A DNA stretch of 64,000 nt, from the NCBI RefSeq assembly GCF_040545805.1, contig NZ_JBEPMO010000001.1, forward strand, positions 382,673 to 446,672, given 5' to 3'. Each line of letters starts with the position of its first letter. Positions within the stretch are counted from its first letter, which is position 1. Of the stretch, positions 9,063-17,443 are shown piece after piece. The notes beneath the pieces were generated by a model, which ran no database searches, was not told where the DNA came from, and saw nothing but the letters and a program-made list of their open reading frames with translations. A program made the position numbers and the translations under genes. The stretch is from Moheibacter stercoris. GTDB taxonomy: Bacteria > Bacteroidota > Bacteroidia > Flavobacteriales > Weeksellaceae.

Positions 9063-9492
9063 AAACCCGATAAACCAACAAAATTCCATCCCAAAACACC
9101 TTTTTAAAAAAAAACATAAAACCTCTGCACCCTTTGCGTCAACCGAATTCAAAAACCTCCGCGCCCTCTGCGGTTTATAACTACCTAACCACTAATTTAC
9201 CTTATTACGCTTAATTCCTAACTATTTCAAATCCGCAATCAGAAATCCACAATCAGAAATCTTAAATCCATCATCAAAATTTCCTTCAATTCCAAAGTCA
9301 ATTCCTTGCAGAGCCTTTGGCAACTCCTGCAGGAGCTTTGGCAAGAATGTAATCATTCTAAATAACTACCGCAAACCCTTTCCCATAGCCAATCTTTAAA
9401 TATTAATTTTCTGTCATTTTTCTATTCACTTTATTCTTAATTCTCTATTTTAAAATCAATAATCAGCAATCCAAAATCTCAAATCTAAACTC

Positions 9493-9500
9493 TACCTTTG
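9493..9500 (+). promoter_or_regulatory. -7 element of rluF, leaderless spacing
   Basis: TACCTTTG matches TAnnTTTG fully and ends only four bases before the rluF ATG. Transcription would start at or beside the start codon. No TTG is seen at -33. Confidence 0.5.
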
Positions 9501-9504
9501 CCCT

Positions 9505-10407
9505 ATGGAGGAAAAAGAAACAATCCGACTCAATAAATACATCAGTGAAAGCGGATTCTGTTCAAGACGCGAAGCCGATCAATACATTGAAAACCGACAA
9601 GTAACCATCAACGGGCGCATTGCCAAAGTGGGGCAACACATCAAACCAGGAGATATTGTCAAGGTCAACGACGTGGAGATTGAGCCGAAGGATATCGAAA
9701 TGGCCGTTTACCTTATGCTCAACAAGCCCGTGGGCATTACCTGCACCACCGATCTTTCAGATCCAGATAACATTATCGATTATTTATCGCTCGGACAACG
9801 TATTTTCCCCATCGGACGACTCGACAAAGATTCCCAAGGTCTTATCCTATTGACAAGTGATGGAGACATCGTCAACAAAGTTCTTCGTGCGGGTAACAAC
9901 CACGAAAAAGAATACATCGTTACGGTTGACAAACCCATTACAGATGATTTCGTGAAACGTATGCAAACAGGCGTTCCTATTTTAGGCGTCAATACCAAAA
10001 AATGTAAAGTCGAGAAAATTAGCTCCAAGGTTTTTAAAATTATCTTGATTCAAGGATTGAACCGTCAAATCCGTCGTATGTGTGACTATTTCGGCTACAA
10101 CGTGACCAAATTAGAACGTGTTCGTATTATGAACCTTTCGCTCAATGTGGGCGTAGGGCAGCACCGCGATTTAACCGCTGAAGAATTAGCCGAACTCAAA
10201 CGATTGACCGAACAATCCGAAAAAAACGAAGAAGCCAAGGCGAATAAAAAACCAAAACCCAAAAAGCCCAAAAAAGAGGTTGTACAAGAAGTAACTTTCA
10301 AAAAGAAATACAAAAAACCATCCTCTCAAGCACGAGTAGGGAAGTCGAACCCTAATAAAAAATCCGGTGGAAAATCGGGTGGTAAGTTTGGAGGGAAAAG
10401 AAGATAA
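9505..10407 (+). CDS. rluF: 23S rRNA pseudouridine synthase RluF
   Basis: This enzyme isomerises a specific uridine of 23S rRNA to pseudouridine. An N-terminal S4 RNA-binding domain (about 7-66, LNKYISESGFCSRREAD) is followed by the RsuA-family catalytic domain with the aspartate in GRLDKDSQGL (Asp107). The segments LRAGNNHEKEYIVTVDKPIT and QGLNRQIRRMCDYFGY are those I associate with RluF (E. coli U2604) rather than RluB or RluE. After about residue 235 comes a 60-residue lysine-rich, Gly/Ser-ending tail (KKPKPKKPKKE, then GGKSGGKFGGKRR), a common Bacteroidota extension that may bind RNA. The gene appears monocistronic and ends at a strong terminator. Confidence 0.9.
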   Translation: MEEKETIRLNKYISESGFCSRREADQYIENRQVTINGRIAKVGQHIKPGDIVKVNDVEIEPKDIEMAVYLMLNKPVGITCTTDLSDPDNIIDYLSLGQRIFPIGRLDKDSQGLILLTSDGDIVNKVLRAGNNHEKEYIVTVDKPITDDFVKRMQTGVPILGVNTKKCKVEKISSKVFKIILIQGLNRQIRRMCDYFGYNVTKLERVRIMNLSLNVGVGQHRDLTAEELAELKRLTEQSEKNEEAKANKKPKPKKPKKEVVQEVTFKKKYKKPSSQARVGKSNPNKKSGGKSGGKFGGKRR

Positions 10408-10422
10408 ACCGCATTATTATAG

Positions 10423-10454
10423 AAAAGACCGATTTTTTTAAGATCGGTCTTTTT
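10423..10454. terminator. Bidirectional terminator after rluF
   Basis: An 11-bp stem AAAAGACCGAT / ATCGGTCTTTT surrounds a T-rich loop. It lies between the convergent rluF and lipoprotein genes and can serve both. Confidence 0.9.
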
Positions 10455-10457
10455 CAT

Positions 10458-10898
10458 TTAAATTTTTTCAAATGTTAGCAAATCGACGCTTCCATCTCCG
10501 CCGCTCACATGTTTCAGTTCAATTTTGGTAGAGGTTTTCGTCACAATGTCCCAATCTTCCGAAATTTCCTCAAAAGGTGAATCATCTGCAGCTGTTGGAA
10601 AATCAATCACCAACTTATTTCCACTATCATCACCTCCATTGTTCCAAGTTCCCGTCATCGCCAATAAATCATTGGTTGCCGTTAGAACACCTGTCGATTT
10701 AAATTCAAACGCATATCCATTAAAATGAGTTGTTTGATTTGTGTTATCTTCCTGGAAAACTGTCACCTTCCAAGTTCCATCTATCAGAATTCCGGTTGTG
10801 TTTCCGTTATGCTGACCATCATCGTCGTCATTATTGGAACAAGAATTGATGAATATACCCATCAATAAGCCCAACATTAAAAATGAAATTGTTTTCAT
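10458..10898 (-). CDS. Small lipoprotein, lipocalin-like in layout
   Basis: This is a 146-residue protein with a lipoprotein signal peptide (lipobox INSC, lipidated Cys20). The mature end begins SNNDDDD, an acidic stretch of the kind that directs surface exposure of lipoproteins in Bacteroidota. The mature part is a run of short beta strands (GTWKVTVFQED, YAFEFKSTGVLTAT, GTWNNGGDD, KLVIDF, IELKHV). This resembles the small lipocalin-like or META-type lipoproteins of the phylum, where GTW marks the first strand. No catalytic motif is visible. It is divergently placed from the NlpE-like lipoprotein, with 74 bases between the two starts. Confidence 0.7.
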   Translation of the reverse strand: MKTISFLMLGLLMGIFINSCSNNDDDDGQHNGNTTGILIDGTWKVTVFQEDNTNQTTHFNGYAFEFKSTGVLTATNDLLAMTGTWNNGGDDSGNKLVIDFPTAADDSPFEEISEDWDIVTKTSTKIELKHVSGGDGSVDLLTFEKI

Positions 10899-10972
10899 AT
10901 CTTTGATTAGTTTCGACTATAACGTTTAATTTTAATCATTATTTGAATCACTAATAGAATAAATTACAGACT

Positions 10973-11413
10973 ATGAAAAAAATACTAATCCCCACAGTAA
11001 TGATGCTGTTTTTAGCCATCAGCTGTGAAACCAAAAAAGAAGAATCAGTAATAGATCCTCAACCCACAGAAGAATTTAAAGATGAACACAACGCCAAAAA
11101 TTCTTTGGATTATGTAGGAACCTACAAAGGTGTTTTGCCTTGCGCAGATTGTGAAGGAATTGAAACGACCATTACCTTAAATCAGGACGAAACTTATACA
11201 AGTACTATCAAATATTTAGGGAAGTCCAATGAAGAAATCAAAGAAATTGGAGATTATACTTGGATGGAAGATGGGAACCGAATTAGCGCCGAAGGAATTG
11301 ATACGCCACCTGTGTATTATTTCGTCGCCGAAGGGAAATTAATCCAATTGGATACTGAAGGAAATGAAATTTCAGGAAATTTGGCCAAAAACTATGAATT
11401 AATGAAACAATAA
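10973..11413 (+). CDS. NlpE-like copper/stress lipoprotein
   Basis: The protein has a lipobox (AISC, about residue 18) and a domain beginning YVGTYKGVLPCADCEGIETTI. The CADC pair plus the GxLPCADCxGI context is the signature of the NlpE N-terminal domain. In enterobacteria NlpE is an outer-membrane lipoprotein sensing surface contact, copper or disulfide faults through Cpx. Here no Cpx homologue is nearby, so only the domain, not the pathway, is transferred. The remaining strands (YTSTIKYLG, GDYTWMEDGNRI, YYFVAEGKLIQLD) complete a small barrel. A strong terminator follows. Confidence 0.8.
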   Translation: MKKILIPTVMMLFLAISCETKKEESVIDPQPTEEFKDEHNAKNSLDYVGTYKGVLPCADCEGIETTITLNQDETYTSTIKYLGKSNEEIKEIGDYTWMEDGNRISAEGIDTPPVYYFVAEGKLIQLDTEGNEISGNLAKNYELMKQ

Positions 11414-11492
11414 ATAAAGTTTGGCACGGACTTTGTTATTTAAATATTCGGAATTTAGTAAAATAAATTGTCCTCATGTGTTAATTAAGATA

Positions 11493-11524
11493 AAAAGCTC
11501 CGTCCCTCAAACGGAGCTTTTTTC
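11493..11524. terminator. Bidirectional terminator between nlpE-like gene and fbp
   Basis: The 11-bp stem AAAAGCTCCGT / ACGGAGCTTTT has a 7-base loop and a T-run; the complementary A-run serves fbp on the minus strand. Confidence 0.92.
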
Positions 11525-11526
11525 AT

Positions 11527-12555
11527 TTATCCTTTTGCCATAAATTCTTCGGCTTTTTCGACCATACTTTTCGATCCACAGAAAAATGGAACACGTTGGT
11601 GCAATTCTGTTGGTTGAATGTCCATAATTCGGTTAAATCCGTCAGATGCTTTTCCACCAGCTTGTTCAGCAATAAATGCCATTGGGTTACATTCGTACAA
11701 CAAACGTAATTTTCCATTTGGGCTTTTGGTTCCAGACGGATAAATATAAATTCCGCCTTTTAGCATATTGCGATGAAAATCTGCACACAAAGAACCAATG
11801 TATCTTGAGGTATACGGACGATTATCTTCTTCCATTTGACAATATTTGATGTAATTTTTTACACCTTGAGGAAACAACGCATAATTTCCTTCATTCACAC
11901 TATAAATTTTTCCATCTTCTGGAATCTGCATTTTTGGGTGTGACAAATAAAAGGTTCCAATCGAAGGATTCAAGGTAAATCCGTTTACACCGTTTCCTGT
12001 TGTATAAATTAACATGGTAGAGCTTCCGTAAATCACATATCCAGCAGCGATTTGTTTGTTTCCAGGTTGTAAGAAATCTTCCATTTGAACAGGAGTTCCT
12101 TCAGGTGTTACTCTTCTATAAATGGAGAAAATAGTTCCAACCGAAACATTCACATCAATATTGGAAGACCCATCCAGAGGGTCAATTAAAACCACATATT
12201 TGCTTTTGGTAGAATTTTGTTGATTGACAATTTCAATAAAATCATCATTTTCTTCAGAAGCAATTCCACAAACCACTTCACGTTGGCTCAAGGTTTTGAT
12301 AAAAACTTCATTGGCAAAAACATCCAATTTTTGTTGTTCTTCCCCTTGTACATTTTCCGCTCCAAATTTTCCCAAAATATCAACCAAACCTGCTTGGTTT
12401 ACTTTGTGGTTTACGACTTTTGTGGCTAATTTGATAGAGGAAATAAGACGGCTTAATTCACCGGTTGAATATTGAAAATCTTGTTGATTCTCAATGATAA
12501 ATTCACCTAATGTTTGCCCTGATTCTAAATTCATGATGGTATTTTTTTGACTCAT
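11527..12555 (-). CDS. fbp: Fructose-1,6-bisphosphatase class 1
   Basis: The enzyme hydrolyses fructose-1,6-bisphosphate in gluconeogenesis. The metal- and substrate-binding signature DPLDGSSNID (about 125-134) and the C-terminal KLRLLYECNPMAFIAEQAGG are exactly those of class 1 enzymes, and the length (342) fits. The start is ambiguous. The ATG at 12555 is preceded by GATATTTG, a near-match to a -7 element that ends only one base upstream. If that element is used, the message would begin after this ATG and translation would start at codon 8 (12534, MNLESGQTLGEF). The gene is single and diverges from the aspartate kinase. Confidence 0.96.
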   Translation of the reverse strand: MSQKNTIMNLESGQTLGEFIIENQQDFQYSTGELSRLISSIKLATKVVNHKVNQAGLVDILGKFGAENVQGEEQQKLDVFANEVFIKTLSQREVVCGIASEENDDFIEIVNQQNSTKSKYVVLIDPLDGSSNIDVNVSVGTIFSIYRRVTPEGTPVQMEDFLQPGNKQIAAGYVIYGSSTMLIYTTGNGVNGFTLNPSIGTFYLSHPKMQIPEDGKIYSVNEGNYALFPQGVKNYIKYCQMEEDNRPYTSRYIGSLCADFHRNMLKGGIYIYPSGTKSPNGKLRLLYECNPMAFIAEQAGGKASDGFNRIMDIQPTELHQRVPFFCGSKSMVEKAEEFMAKG

Positions 12556-12609
12556 ACAAATATCGAAAAATTATAAAACTTCCACCTTTTATTTCGTCAA
12601 CAACATCAT

Positions 12610-12617
12610 TATATTTG
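12610..12617 (+). promoter_or_regulatory. -7 element for the aspartate kinase-acyltransferase operon
   Basis: TATATTTG followed by C is a full match to TAnnTTTG and lies 28 bases before the kinase ATG. A clear TTG at -33 is lacking (TTTCG is present there). Confidence 0.5.
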
Positions 12618-12645
12618 CTCATTTAATAGAATAGCCTAATCGCAA

Positions 12646-13887
12646 ATGAAAGTTTTCAAGTTTGGTGGTGCTTCTGTCAAAGATGCAGAGGGAGTTAAAA
12701 ATATTGCTGATGTCTTAGAGTTTACGGGATATAAGGAAACTTTTATGGTGATTTCTGCAATGGGAAAAACAACCAATGCTTTGGAAACTGTTGTTGAACT
12801 GTATTTTGAGAAAGGAGATTATGTTTCCAAAATCAAAGAAATTGAAGAACAACATCTAAAGATTGCAAAAGATCTATTTCAAGATTCCGAGGAAGTATTT
12901 TATTCAATTAATCAGTTTTTTGAGGATATCAATGCTTTTTTAAGACGAAATAAATCACCGAATTACAATTTTGTATACGACCAAGTGGTTTGTTGTGGTG
13001 AGTTAATTTCGACCAAAATTGTTAGCGCGTATTTGAATTCCATCGGAATTGAAAATACTTGGATTGATGTTCGTGATTTTATCAAAACGGATGATACCTA
13101 TCGCGAAGGGAAAATCAATTGGTCTGAAACCGAAAAGAATTTCGCCAATTTGGAAAAAGGACCTTTTTACATCACCCAAGGATTTTTGGGATCTGATCCT
13201 AATTTCTTTACGACCACGTTGGGAAGAGAAGGATCTGACTATACAGCAGCCATAATCGCCTATTGTTTGGACGCAGAAAGTATGACGATTTGGAAAGATG
13301 TTCCAGGCGTAATGAATGCCGATCCAAGGTTTTTTGATGATGCACAATTATTGAACAAAATATCTTACGAAGAAGCCATTGAACTTGCGTATTATGGTGC
13401 TTCTGTTATTCACCCCAAAACCATGCAACCTTTGCGTCAAAAGGAAATTCCTTTTTACGTAAAATCCTTTTTAAACCCAGAAAATCCAGGAACGGAAATT
13501 CAAAAGGAATTACGATTAGATCCTTTTTTACCTTGTTACATTGTGAAAAAAGATCAAAATCTAATTACCTTGACGACCAAAGATTTTTCTTTTATTACCG
13601 AAGACAAGATCAGCGATATTTTCAATCGGCTGTATGCACTAAAAATCAATGTGAATATGATGCAGAATTCGGCCATCAGTCTTTCCCTTTGTTTGGAAGA
13701 TAAATATTTGCATTTGGATGAATTTCTATTAAACGTAGAAAGCGGATATAAGATTGATTATGAAAAAAATGTATCTTTATATACCTTAAGACATTTCGAT
13801 GAAAAATCTTCTTATTCGTTTTATAAAGGAAAAGAATTGCTTCGTCAAATCATCAAGAATACATTACAAATTATTGTAAAAGAATAA
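12646..13887 (+). CDS. Monofunctional aspartate kinase
   Basis: Aspartate kinase phosphorylates aspartate, the first step towards lysine, threonine, methionine and diaminopimelate. The N-terminal KFGGASV, the central GREGSDYTAAIIAYCL and IWKDVPGVMNADPR, and ASVIHPKTMQPL are the substrate and ATP-site blocks of the family. At 413 residues it has one C-terminal regulatory region of about 130 residues, shorter than the double ACT domain of LysC and without an obvious homoserine dehydrogenase. Feedback behaviour therefore cannot be predicted. The stop codon overlaps the ATG of the next gene by one base (TAATG), so the two are translationally coupled. I see no metabolic reason for that pairing. 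Confidence 0.92.
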   Translation: MKVFKFGGASVKDAEGVKNIADVLEFTGYKETFMVISAMGKTTNALETVVELYFEKGDYVSKIKEIEEQHLKIAKDLFQDSEEVFYSINQFFEDINAFLRRNKSPNYNFVYDQVVCCGELISTKIVSAYLNSIGIENTWIDVRDFIKTDDTYREGKINWSETEKNFANLEKGPFYITQGFLGSDPNFFTTTLGREGSDYTAAIIAYCLDAESMTIWKDVPGVMNADPRFFDDAQLLNKISYEEAIELAYYGASVIHPKTMQPLRQKEIPFYVKSFLNPENPGTEIQKELRLDPFLPCYIVKKDQNLITLTTKDFSFITEDKISDIFNRLYALKINVNMMQNSAISLSLCLEDKYLHLDEFLLNVESGYKIDYEKNVSLYTLRHFDEKSSYSFYKGKELLRQIIKNTLQIIVKE

Positions 13888-15725
13888 TGGTTTTAGTCAA
13901 TACAAAAGATATTATTCAAGCGGCTGGCTTGAAAAAATTAGGACCATTGGGGTATCCTATTGCATGGTTTTACAAACGATTTGGTGGAATCTCCAAAATC
14001 AATGATTTATACAATCGTGGGTATGGAAAGTCGGCTCCAGATTTTCTTCAGTTTTTACTGGAAGATTTGGATACCAAATATGAACTTCACGAGGAAGATT
14101 TGAAAAGAATCCCAAAAGAAGGACCATTCTTTATCGTATCCAACCATCCGCTTGGTGCCTTAGACGGAATTTTGATGATGCATATTATTGGTCAAATTCG
14201 CCCAGATTTTAAAGTCATGGGAAATTTCCTTTTGCATAAAATTAAGCCTTTGGAACCCATGGTGATTGCGGTCAATCCGTTTGAAACCAGAAAAGAAGTG
14301 TATAGCAGCAGTTCAGGAATGCGAGCAGCGATTCAGCATATCAAAGATGGTGGTTGTTTAGGCGTTTTTCCAGCAGGAGAAGTTTCTGCCAAAGATGATG
14401 AAGGAAATGTTTCGGATCGTGAATGGCAAGAATCAGCCATTAAGTTGATCAAAAAACTCAATGTTCCGATCATCCCCATGTATTTCAGAGCCAAAAATAG
14501 TCCCGTTTTCTACAGAATGGCTGCCATGCATCCCAATTTGCAAACGGCTATGTTGCCATCTGAAATGGTTCGTCCACGAACAAAACCCATTCAAATTCGC
14601 ATCGGGAAACCAATTCTTCCCAAACAACAACAAGAATTTACGGACATTGAAAGTTTTTCTGAATTCCTTCGCAAGAAAACCTATGCTTTGTCTACCTATT
14701 ATACCCAAAGCAAATCCTTGTTGGAAACTTTAAAAATTCCAACAACCATTTCCTTTAATTCCAAACCGAAAACGCCCAAAGCGATTGTGGAAGAGACTTC
14801 TCCCGAATTGATTGAGAAGGAAATCGACAATTTGAGAAAGATTCCAGACGCCTTGTTGTTTACCAATAATAATTACGAATGTTTTTTTACAAAAGCAGAT
14901 GATATTCCCAATTTATTGAGAGAAATAGGTCGTTTGCGAGAAATTACTTTCCGTGAGATTGGTGAAGGAACCAACGAAGAAATCGATTTGGATCGTTATG
15001 ATGTGCATTATCATCACCTATTTTTATGGGACCAAGACGCCAAAAAATTGGTCGGAGCCTATCGTATGGCGCTAGGGAAGGAGGTTTATGAGCAATATGG
15101 TGTAAATGGATTTTATTTAAACGAATTGTTCCATATAGAACCCGAATTGCATCCTTTTTTCAAAAAATGCATCGAAATGGGAAGAGCGTTTGTCGTTCCA
15201 GCCTATCAACAAAAACCGATGCCTTTGTTTCTTTTGTGGAGAGGAATTGTCCATGTTACCTTGCGAAATCCAGAACAGAAATTTATCATTGGAAGCGTTT
15301 CCATTTCCAATCAATTCTCCGATTTTTCTAAATCTTTGATGATTGAATTCATGAAGTCGCATTATTACGATCCGTATGTGGCGCAATATGTACGTCCTAA
15401 AAATGAATTCAAATTGAAACTAAAAGACGAGGACAAAGAATTCTTTTTTGACGAAGCAGAAGCCGATTTGAATAAGTTTGATAAGTTGATTGATGAAATC
15501 GAACCAAACGTTTTAAGACTTCCTGTATTGATCAAAAAATACATCAAACAAAATGCAAAATTGATCGGATTCAATGTCGATCCAAAATTCAATGACGCCA
15601 TCGATGGATTGATGTACATCAGAATTTCTGATTTACCAGAAAGCACGGTGAAACCAGTTTTGGAAGAATTTCAAGCCGAATTAAACAAAAAATTGGCGCA
15701 GAATAACGGCTCAGAAACGGAGTAG
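13887..15725 (+). CDS. olsF: Two-domain acyltransferase (PlsC-like plus GNAT/OlsB-like), OlsF-type
   Basis: The first half is a glycerolipid-type acyltransferase: SNHPLGALDG (His87) is the acyl-acceptor motif and FPAGEVS (about 161-167) the phosphate-site block. The second half, from about residue 310, is a GNAT fold of the hemolysin/OlsB type (REITFREIGEGTN, then VGAYRMALGKEVY and FLLWRGI). This order, O-acyltransferase then N-acyltransferase in one chain of 612 residues, is the one described for OlsF, which makes ornithine lipids in Flavobacterium and Serratia. Substrate (ornithine, glycine or another amino acid) cannot be read from sequence. It overlaps the aspartate kinase stop by one base. 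Its 3' end overlaps the convergent membrane-protein gene by 15 bases. Confidence 0.72.
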   Translation: MVLVNTKDIIQAAGLKKLGPLGYPIAWFYKRFGGISKINDLYNRGYGKSAPDFLQFLLEDLDTKYELHEEDLKRIPKEGPFFIVSNHPLGALDGILMMHIIGQIRPDFKVMGNFLLHKIKPLEPMVIAVNPFETRKEVYSSSSGMRAAIQHIKDGGCLGVFPAGEVSAKDDEGNVSDREWQESAIKLIKKLNVPIIPMYFRAKNSPVFYRMAAMHPNLQTAMLPSEMVRPRTKPIQIRIGKPILPKQQQEFTDIESFSEFLRKKTYALSTYYTQSKSLLETLKIPTTISFNSKPKTPKAIVEETSPELIEKEIDNLRKIPDALLFTNNNYECFFTKADDIPNLLREIGRLREITFREIGEGTNEEIDLDRYDVHYHHLFLWDQDAKKLVGAYRMALGKEVYEQYGVNGFYLNELFHIEPELHPFFKKCIEMGRAFVVPAYQQKPMPLFLLWRGIVHVTLRNPEQKFIIGSVSISNQFSDFSKSLMIEFMKSHYYDPYVAQYVRPKNEFKLKLKDEDKEFFFDEAEADLNKFDKLIDEIEPNVLRLPVLIKKYIKQNAKLIGFNVDPKFNDAIDGLMYIRISDLPESTVKPVLEEFQAELNKKLAQNNGSETE

Positions 15726-16115
15726 TTTTTTATTTCTTTTTGTCGGTTTATCCTCATAAAATTCCAATAACCAAACCACGGTACAGCCTGCTAAATAAGC
15801 CCAAATATCGTTGAGGTCAAAGGTCGTCCCGATGATGGTGGAAAAGAATTTTGAATCTTGGAGTCCTAGTTTTTCTACTAAATGAAAAGCTTGAGATATT
15901 TCGACCAAAATCGCAAAAATTCCAATGCCAATGATGGTCTTTTTCTTGTTCCATGCAAAAAAAGATTGGATGAAACAATAGATCAAGATCACTACCAAAA
16001 CATCGCCTACAGAACCGCGGATCATCGGATTGCTTACATACAATGCTATAAGAATTTCCACAATCAATAACCCAATAAAAAGTAGAAAGTATTTTAAATC
16101 AAATCGAAACTTCAT
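15711..16115 (-). CDS. Small integral membrane protein, DUF2809-like
   Basis: This 134-residue protein has four predicted membrane helices (about 8-27, 37-54, 59-77 and 105-120) and a basic tail (KPTKRNKKLLRF). The motif EISQAFHLV in the third segment and DLNDIWAYLAG before the last helix fit the DUF2809 family, and more distantly VanZ-like proteins. No function is established. Its 3' end runs 15 bases into the acyltransferase gene on the other strand. A hairpin with a T-run lies just upstream (16130-16156) and a weak -7-like TACTTTAG abuts the start codon. Confidence 0.7.
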   Translation of the reverse strand: MKFRFDLKYFLLFIGLLIVEILIALYVSNPMIRGSVGDVLVVILIYCFIQSFFAWNKKKTIIGIGIFAILVEISQAFHLVEKLGLQDSKFFSTIIGTTFDLNDIWAYLAGCTVVWLLEFYEDKPTKRNKKLLRF

Positions 16116-16129
16116 GTTTCTAAAGTACT

Positions 16130-16156
16130 AAAAAATCCTTTTACAAACATAAAAGG
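16130..16156 (-). terminator. Terminator upstream of the DUF2809 gene
   Basis: On the minus strand CCTTTTA, a 6-base loop and TAAAAGG are followed by ATTTTTT. It lies about 200 bases after the cmk stop and 15 bases before the next start. It would insulate the downstream gene from cmk transcription. Confidence 0.65.
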
Positions 16157-16353
16157 ACTTTGATACACATTTTAAAAATTGAGAATGAGAGAACCCTTTG
16201 TGTGAAATTTTAAGGGAATCTAAATCTACTAATTACACAATATTCAGTACAAAAATCAGCTAACACCAAGAAATTCAATAGGTAAAATTTATCAACTGCG
16301 AATTTGACTTGATAAAAAGTTTGAAACCTTAGTTCAAAAAGAAACTAGGAAGA

Positions 16354-17040
16354 TTATTTGGGAAGATTTTGGATAATTTCTAGAACTTCTTGCAAAGTCT
16401 CTTGAGGGGTCAATCTTCCATTGTCCACCAAAACCGCATCATCGGCTTTTCGTAAAGGAGAAACTTCACGCGTAGAATCGATACGATCGCGTTCGTTGAT
16501 GTTGGCGACTACTTCCTCAAAGCTTGCAGGGTGATCGGTTTTTAGCATTTCCTCATAACGGCGTTTGGCGCGTTCTTCAGCTGAAGCATTCAAGAAAATC
16601 TTCAAATCAGCATCAGGAAAAACCGTAGTCCCAATATCTCGACCATCCATCACAATGCGTTTGTTTTTGCCCAATTTTCGTTGCAATTCCACCAAATGAG
16701 CGCGTACTTCAGGAATTTTGGCAATCAAACTTACCTTGGACGAAACTTCCATCTCACGGACTTTTTCTTCTACATTTTCACCGTTCAAGTAAATTTCATT
16801 TCGACCCGTTTCAGGATTCCATTCAAAATGTACATCGATAAATTCGAGCTGTGGCAACAATTCCGCCTCGTTGATTTCCTCACCATGAATCATCCCATTT
16901 TCCAATGCATACAAAGAAATAGCGCGATACATGGCACCACTATCAATGTGCAAATAGCCCAACTCCTTTGCCAATAATTTGGCAAGAGTACTTTTACCTG
17001 TGGACGAAAATCCGTCTATCGCAATGATGAGGTCACGCAT
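16354..17040 (-). CDS. cmk: Cytidylate kinase
   Basis: The kinase phosphorylates CMP and dCMP for nucleotide supply. P-loop GFSSTGKST (about 9-17), substrate segment HIDSGAMYRAI, the DGRDIGTTVFPDADLKIFL block and the lid RAKRRYEEM all match the Cmk family, and 228 residues is normal. The -7 element TAACTTTG (17045-17052) ends four bases before the ATG, so the transcript is probably leaderless. It lies downstream of porQ on the same strand, a linkage I know from other Bacteroidota. Here a 400-bp gap holding a repeat separates them. Confidence 0.95.
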   Translation of the reverse strand: MRDLIIAIDGFSSTGKSTLAKLLAKELGYLHIDSGAMYRAISLYALENGMIHGEEINEAELLPQLEFIDVHFEWNPETGRNEIYLNGENVEEKVREMEVSSKVSLIAKIPEVRAHLVELQRKLGKNKRIVMDGRDIGTTVFPDADLKIFLNASAEERAKRRYEEMLKTDHPASFEEVVANINERDRIDSTREVSPLRKADDAVLVDNGRLTPQETLQEVLEIIQNLPK

Positions 17041-17044
17041 AGGG

Positions 17045-17052
17045 CAAAGTTA
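17045..17052 (-). promoter_or_regulatory. -7 element of cmk, leaderless spacing
   Basis: The minus strand reads TAACTTTGCCCTATG. The consensus element ends four bases before the start codon, the same arrangement as TACCTTTGCCCTATG in front of rluF. There is no TTG at -33. Confidence 0.5.
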
Positions 17053-17443
17053 GAATTAAGAATTTAGAATTAAGAATTTTTGATTTGAAATTTATTTCGA
17101 TTTGTACGAACAACTCATAAATCGAAAATCAGCAATCCAAAATCTCAACTCAATCTTAGGGCGTGTCCCCGCCGCTCCGTTGCACTCCGCGCCGCGGTCG
17201 GGCTCTCGGCACTCGCTTTCCCGAAAGCTTTCGGGAAGAGCTCAAACAATGCCTCCATCCCTCACGCAATTGAAAGGTAGAAAGTAGAATTCAGAAAGTA
17301 GAAAGAAGAGAAGAGTAGTGAAGGGAGAAAATAGAAATAAATTATAAATCAATGATAGCAATAGGAAGGCTTTTTCTTACTAACCTTAACCACCTTAATA
17401 CCTTATTGTTTTAAATCAGAAATCAGCAATCAACAATCAGAAT
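17053..17443. other. Non-coding gap between porQ and cmk
   Basis: The gap holds AATCNNA-type low-complexity sequence (around 17110-17155 and 17412-17440), one copy of the structured dispersed element (17159-17267), and a purine-rich stretch with repeated GTAGAAAG around 17274-17310. No reading frame with family features is present. Confidence 0.6.
17159..17267 (+). repeat. Structured dispersed element, copy B
   Basis: The copy starts GGGCGTGTCCCCGC, has GCGGTCGGGCT in the middle and ends ATCCCTCACGC, so 5' GCGTG can pair with 3' CACGC. The long A/T stem of the other copies is replaced here by the perfect palindrome CCCGAAAGCTTTCGGG. Confidence 0.75.

Larger units (their letters stand above)
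8630..9504. other. Non-coding repeat-rich interval after groEL
   Basis: This 875-bp gap contains no credible gene. In order it holds the groEL terminator, a perfect 13-bp-arm palindrome, a phrase of the type CCTTTGCGTTCTCTGCGGTTAAA (near 8820-8850, with a degenerate echo near 9119-9178), one copy of the structured GGGCGTG...CTCAC element, AATCNNA-rich sequence (9225-9300 and 9455-9490), and a 12-bp palindrome CTCCTGCAGGAG at 9324-9335. The last bases contain the rluF promoter. It looks like a sink for dispersed repeats. Confidence 0.7.

Noticed and set aside
16116..16353. Possible riboswitch or small RNA between cmk and the DUF2809 gene
   Set aside because: Apart from the simple terminator hairpin I find no conserved riboswitch core or second stem.
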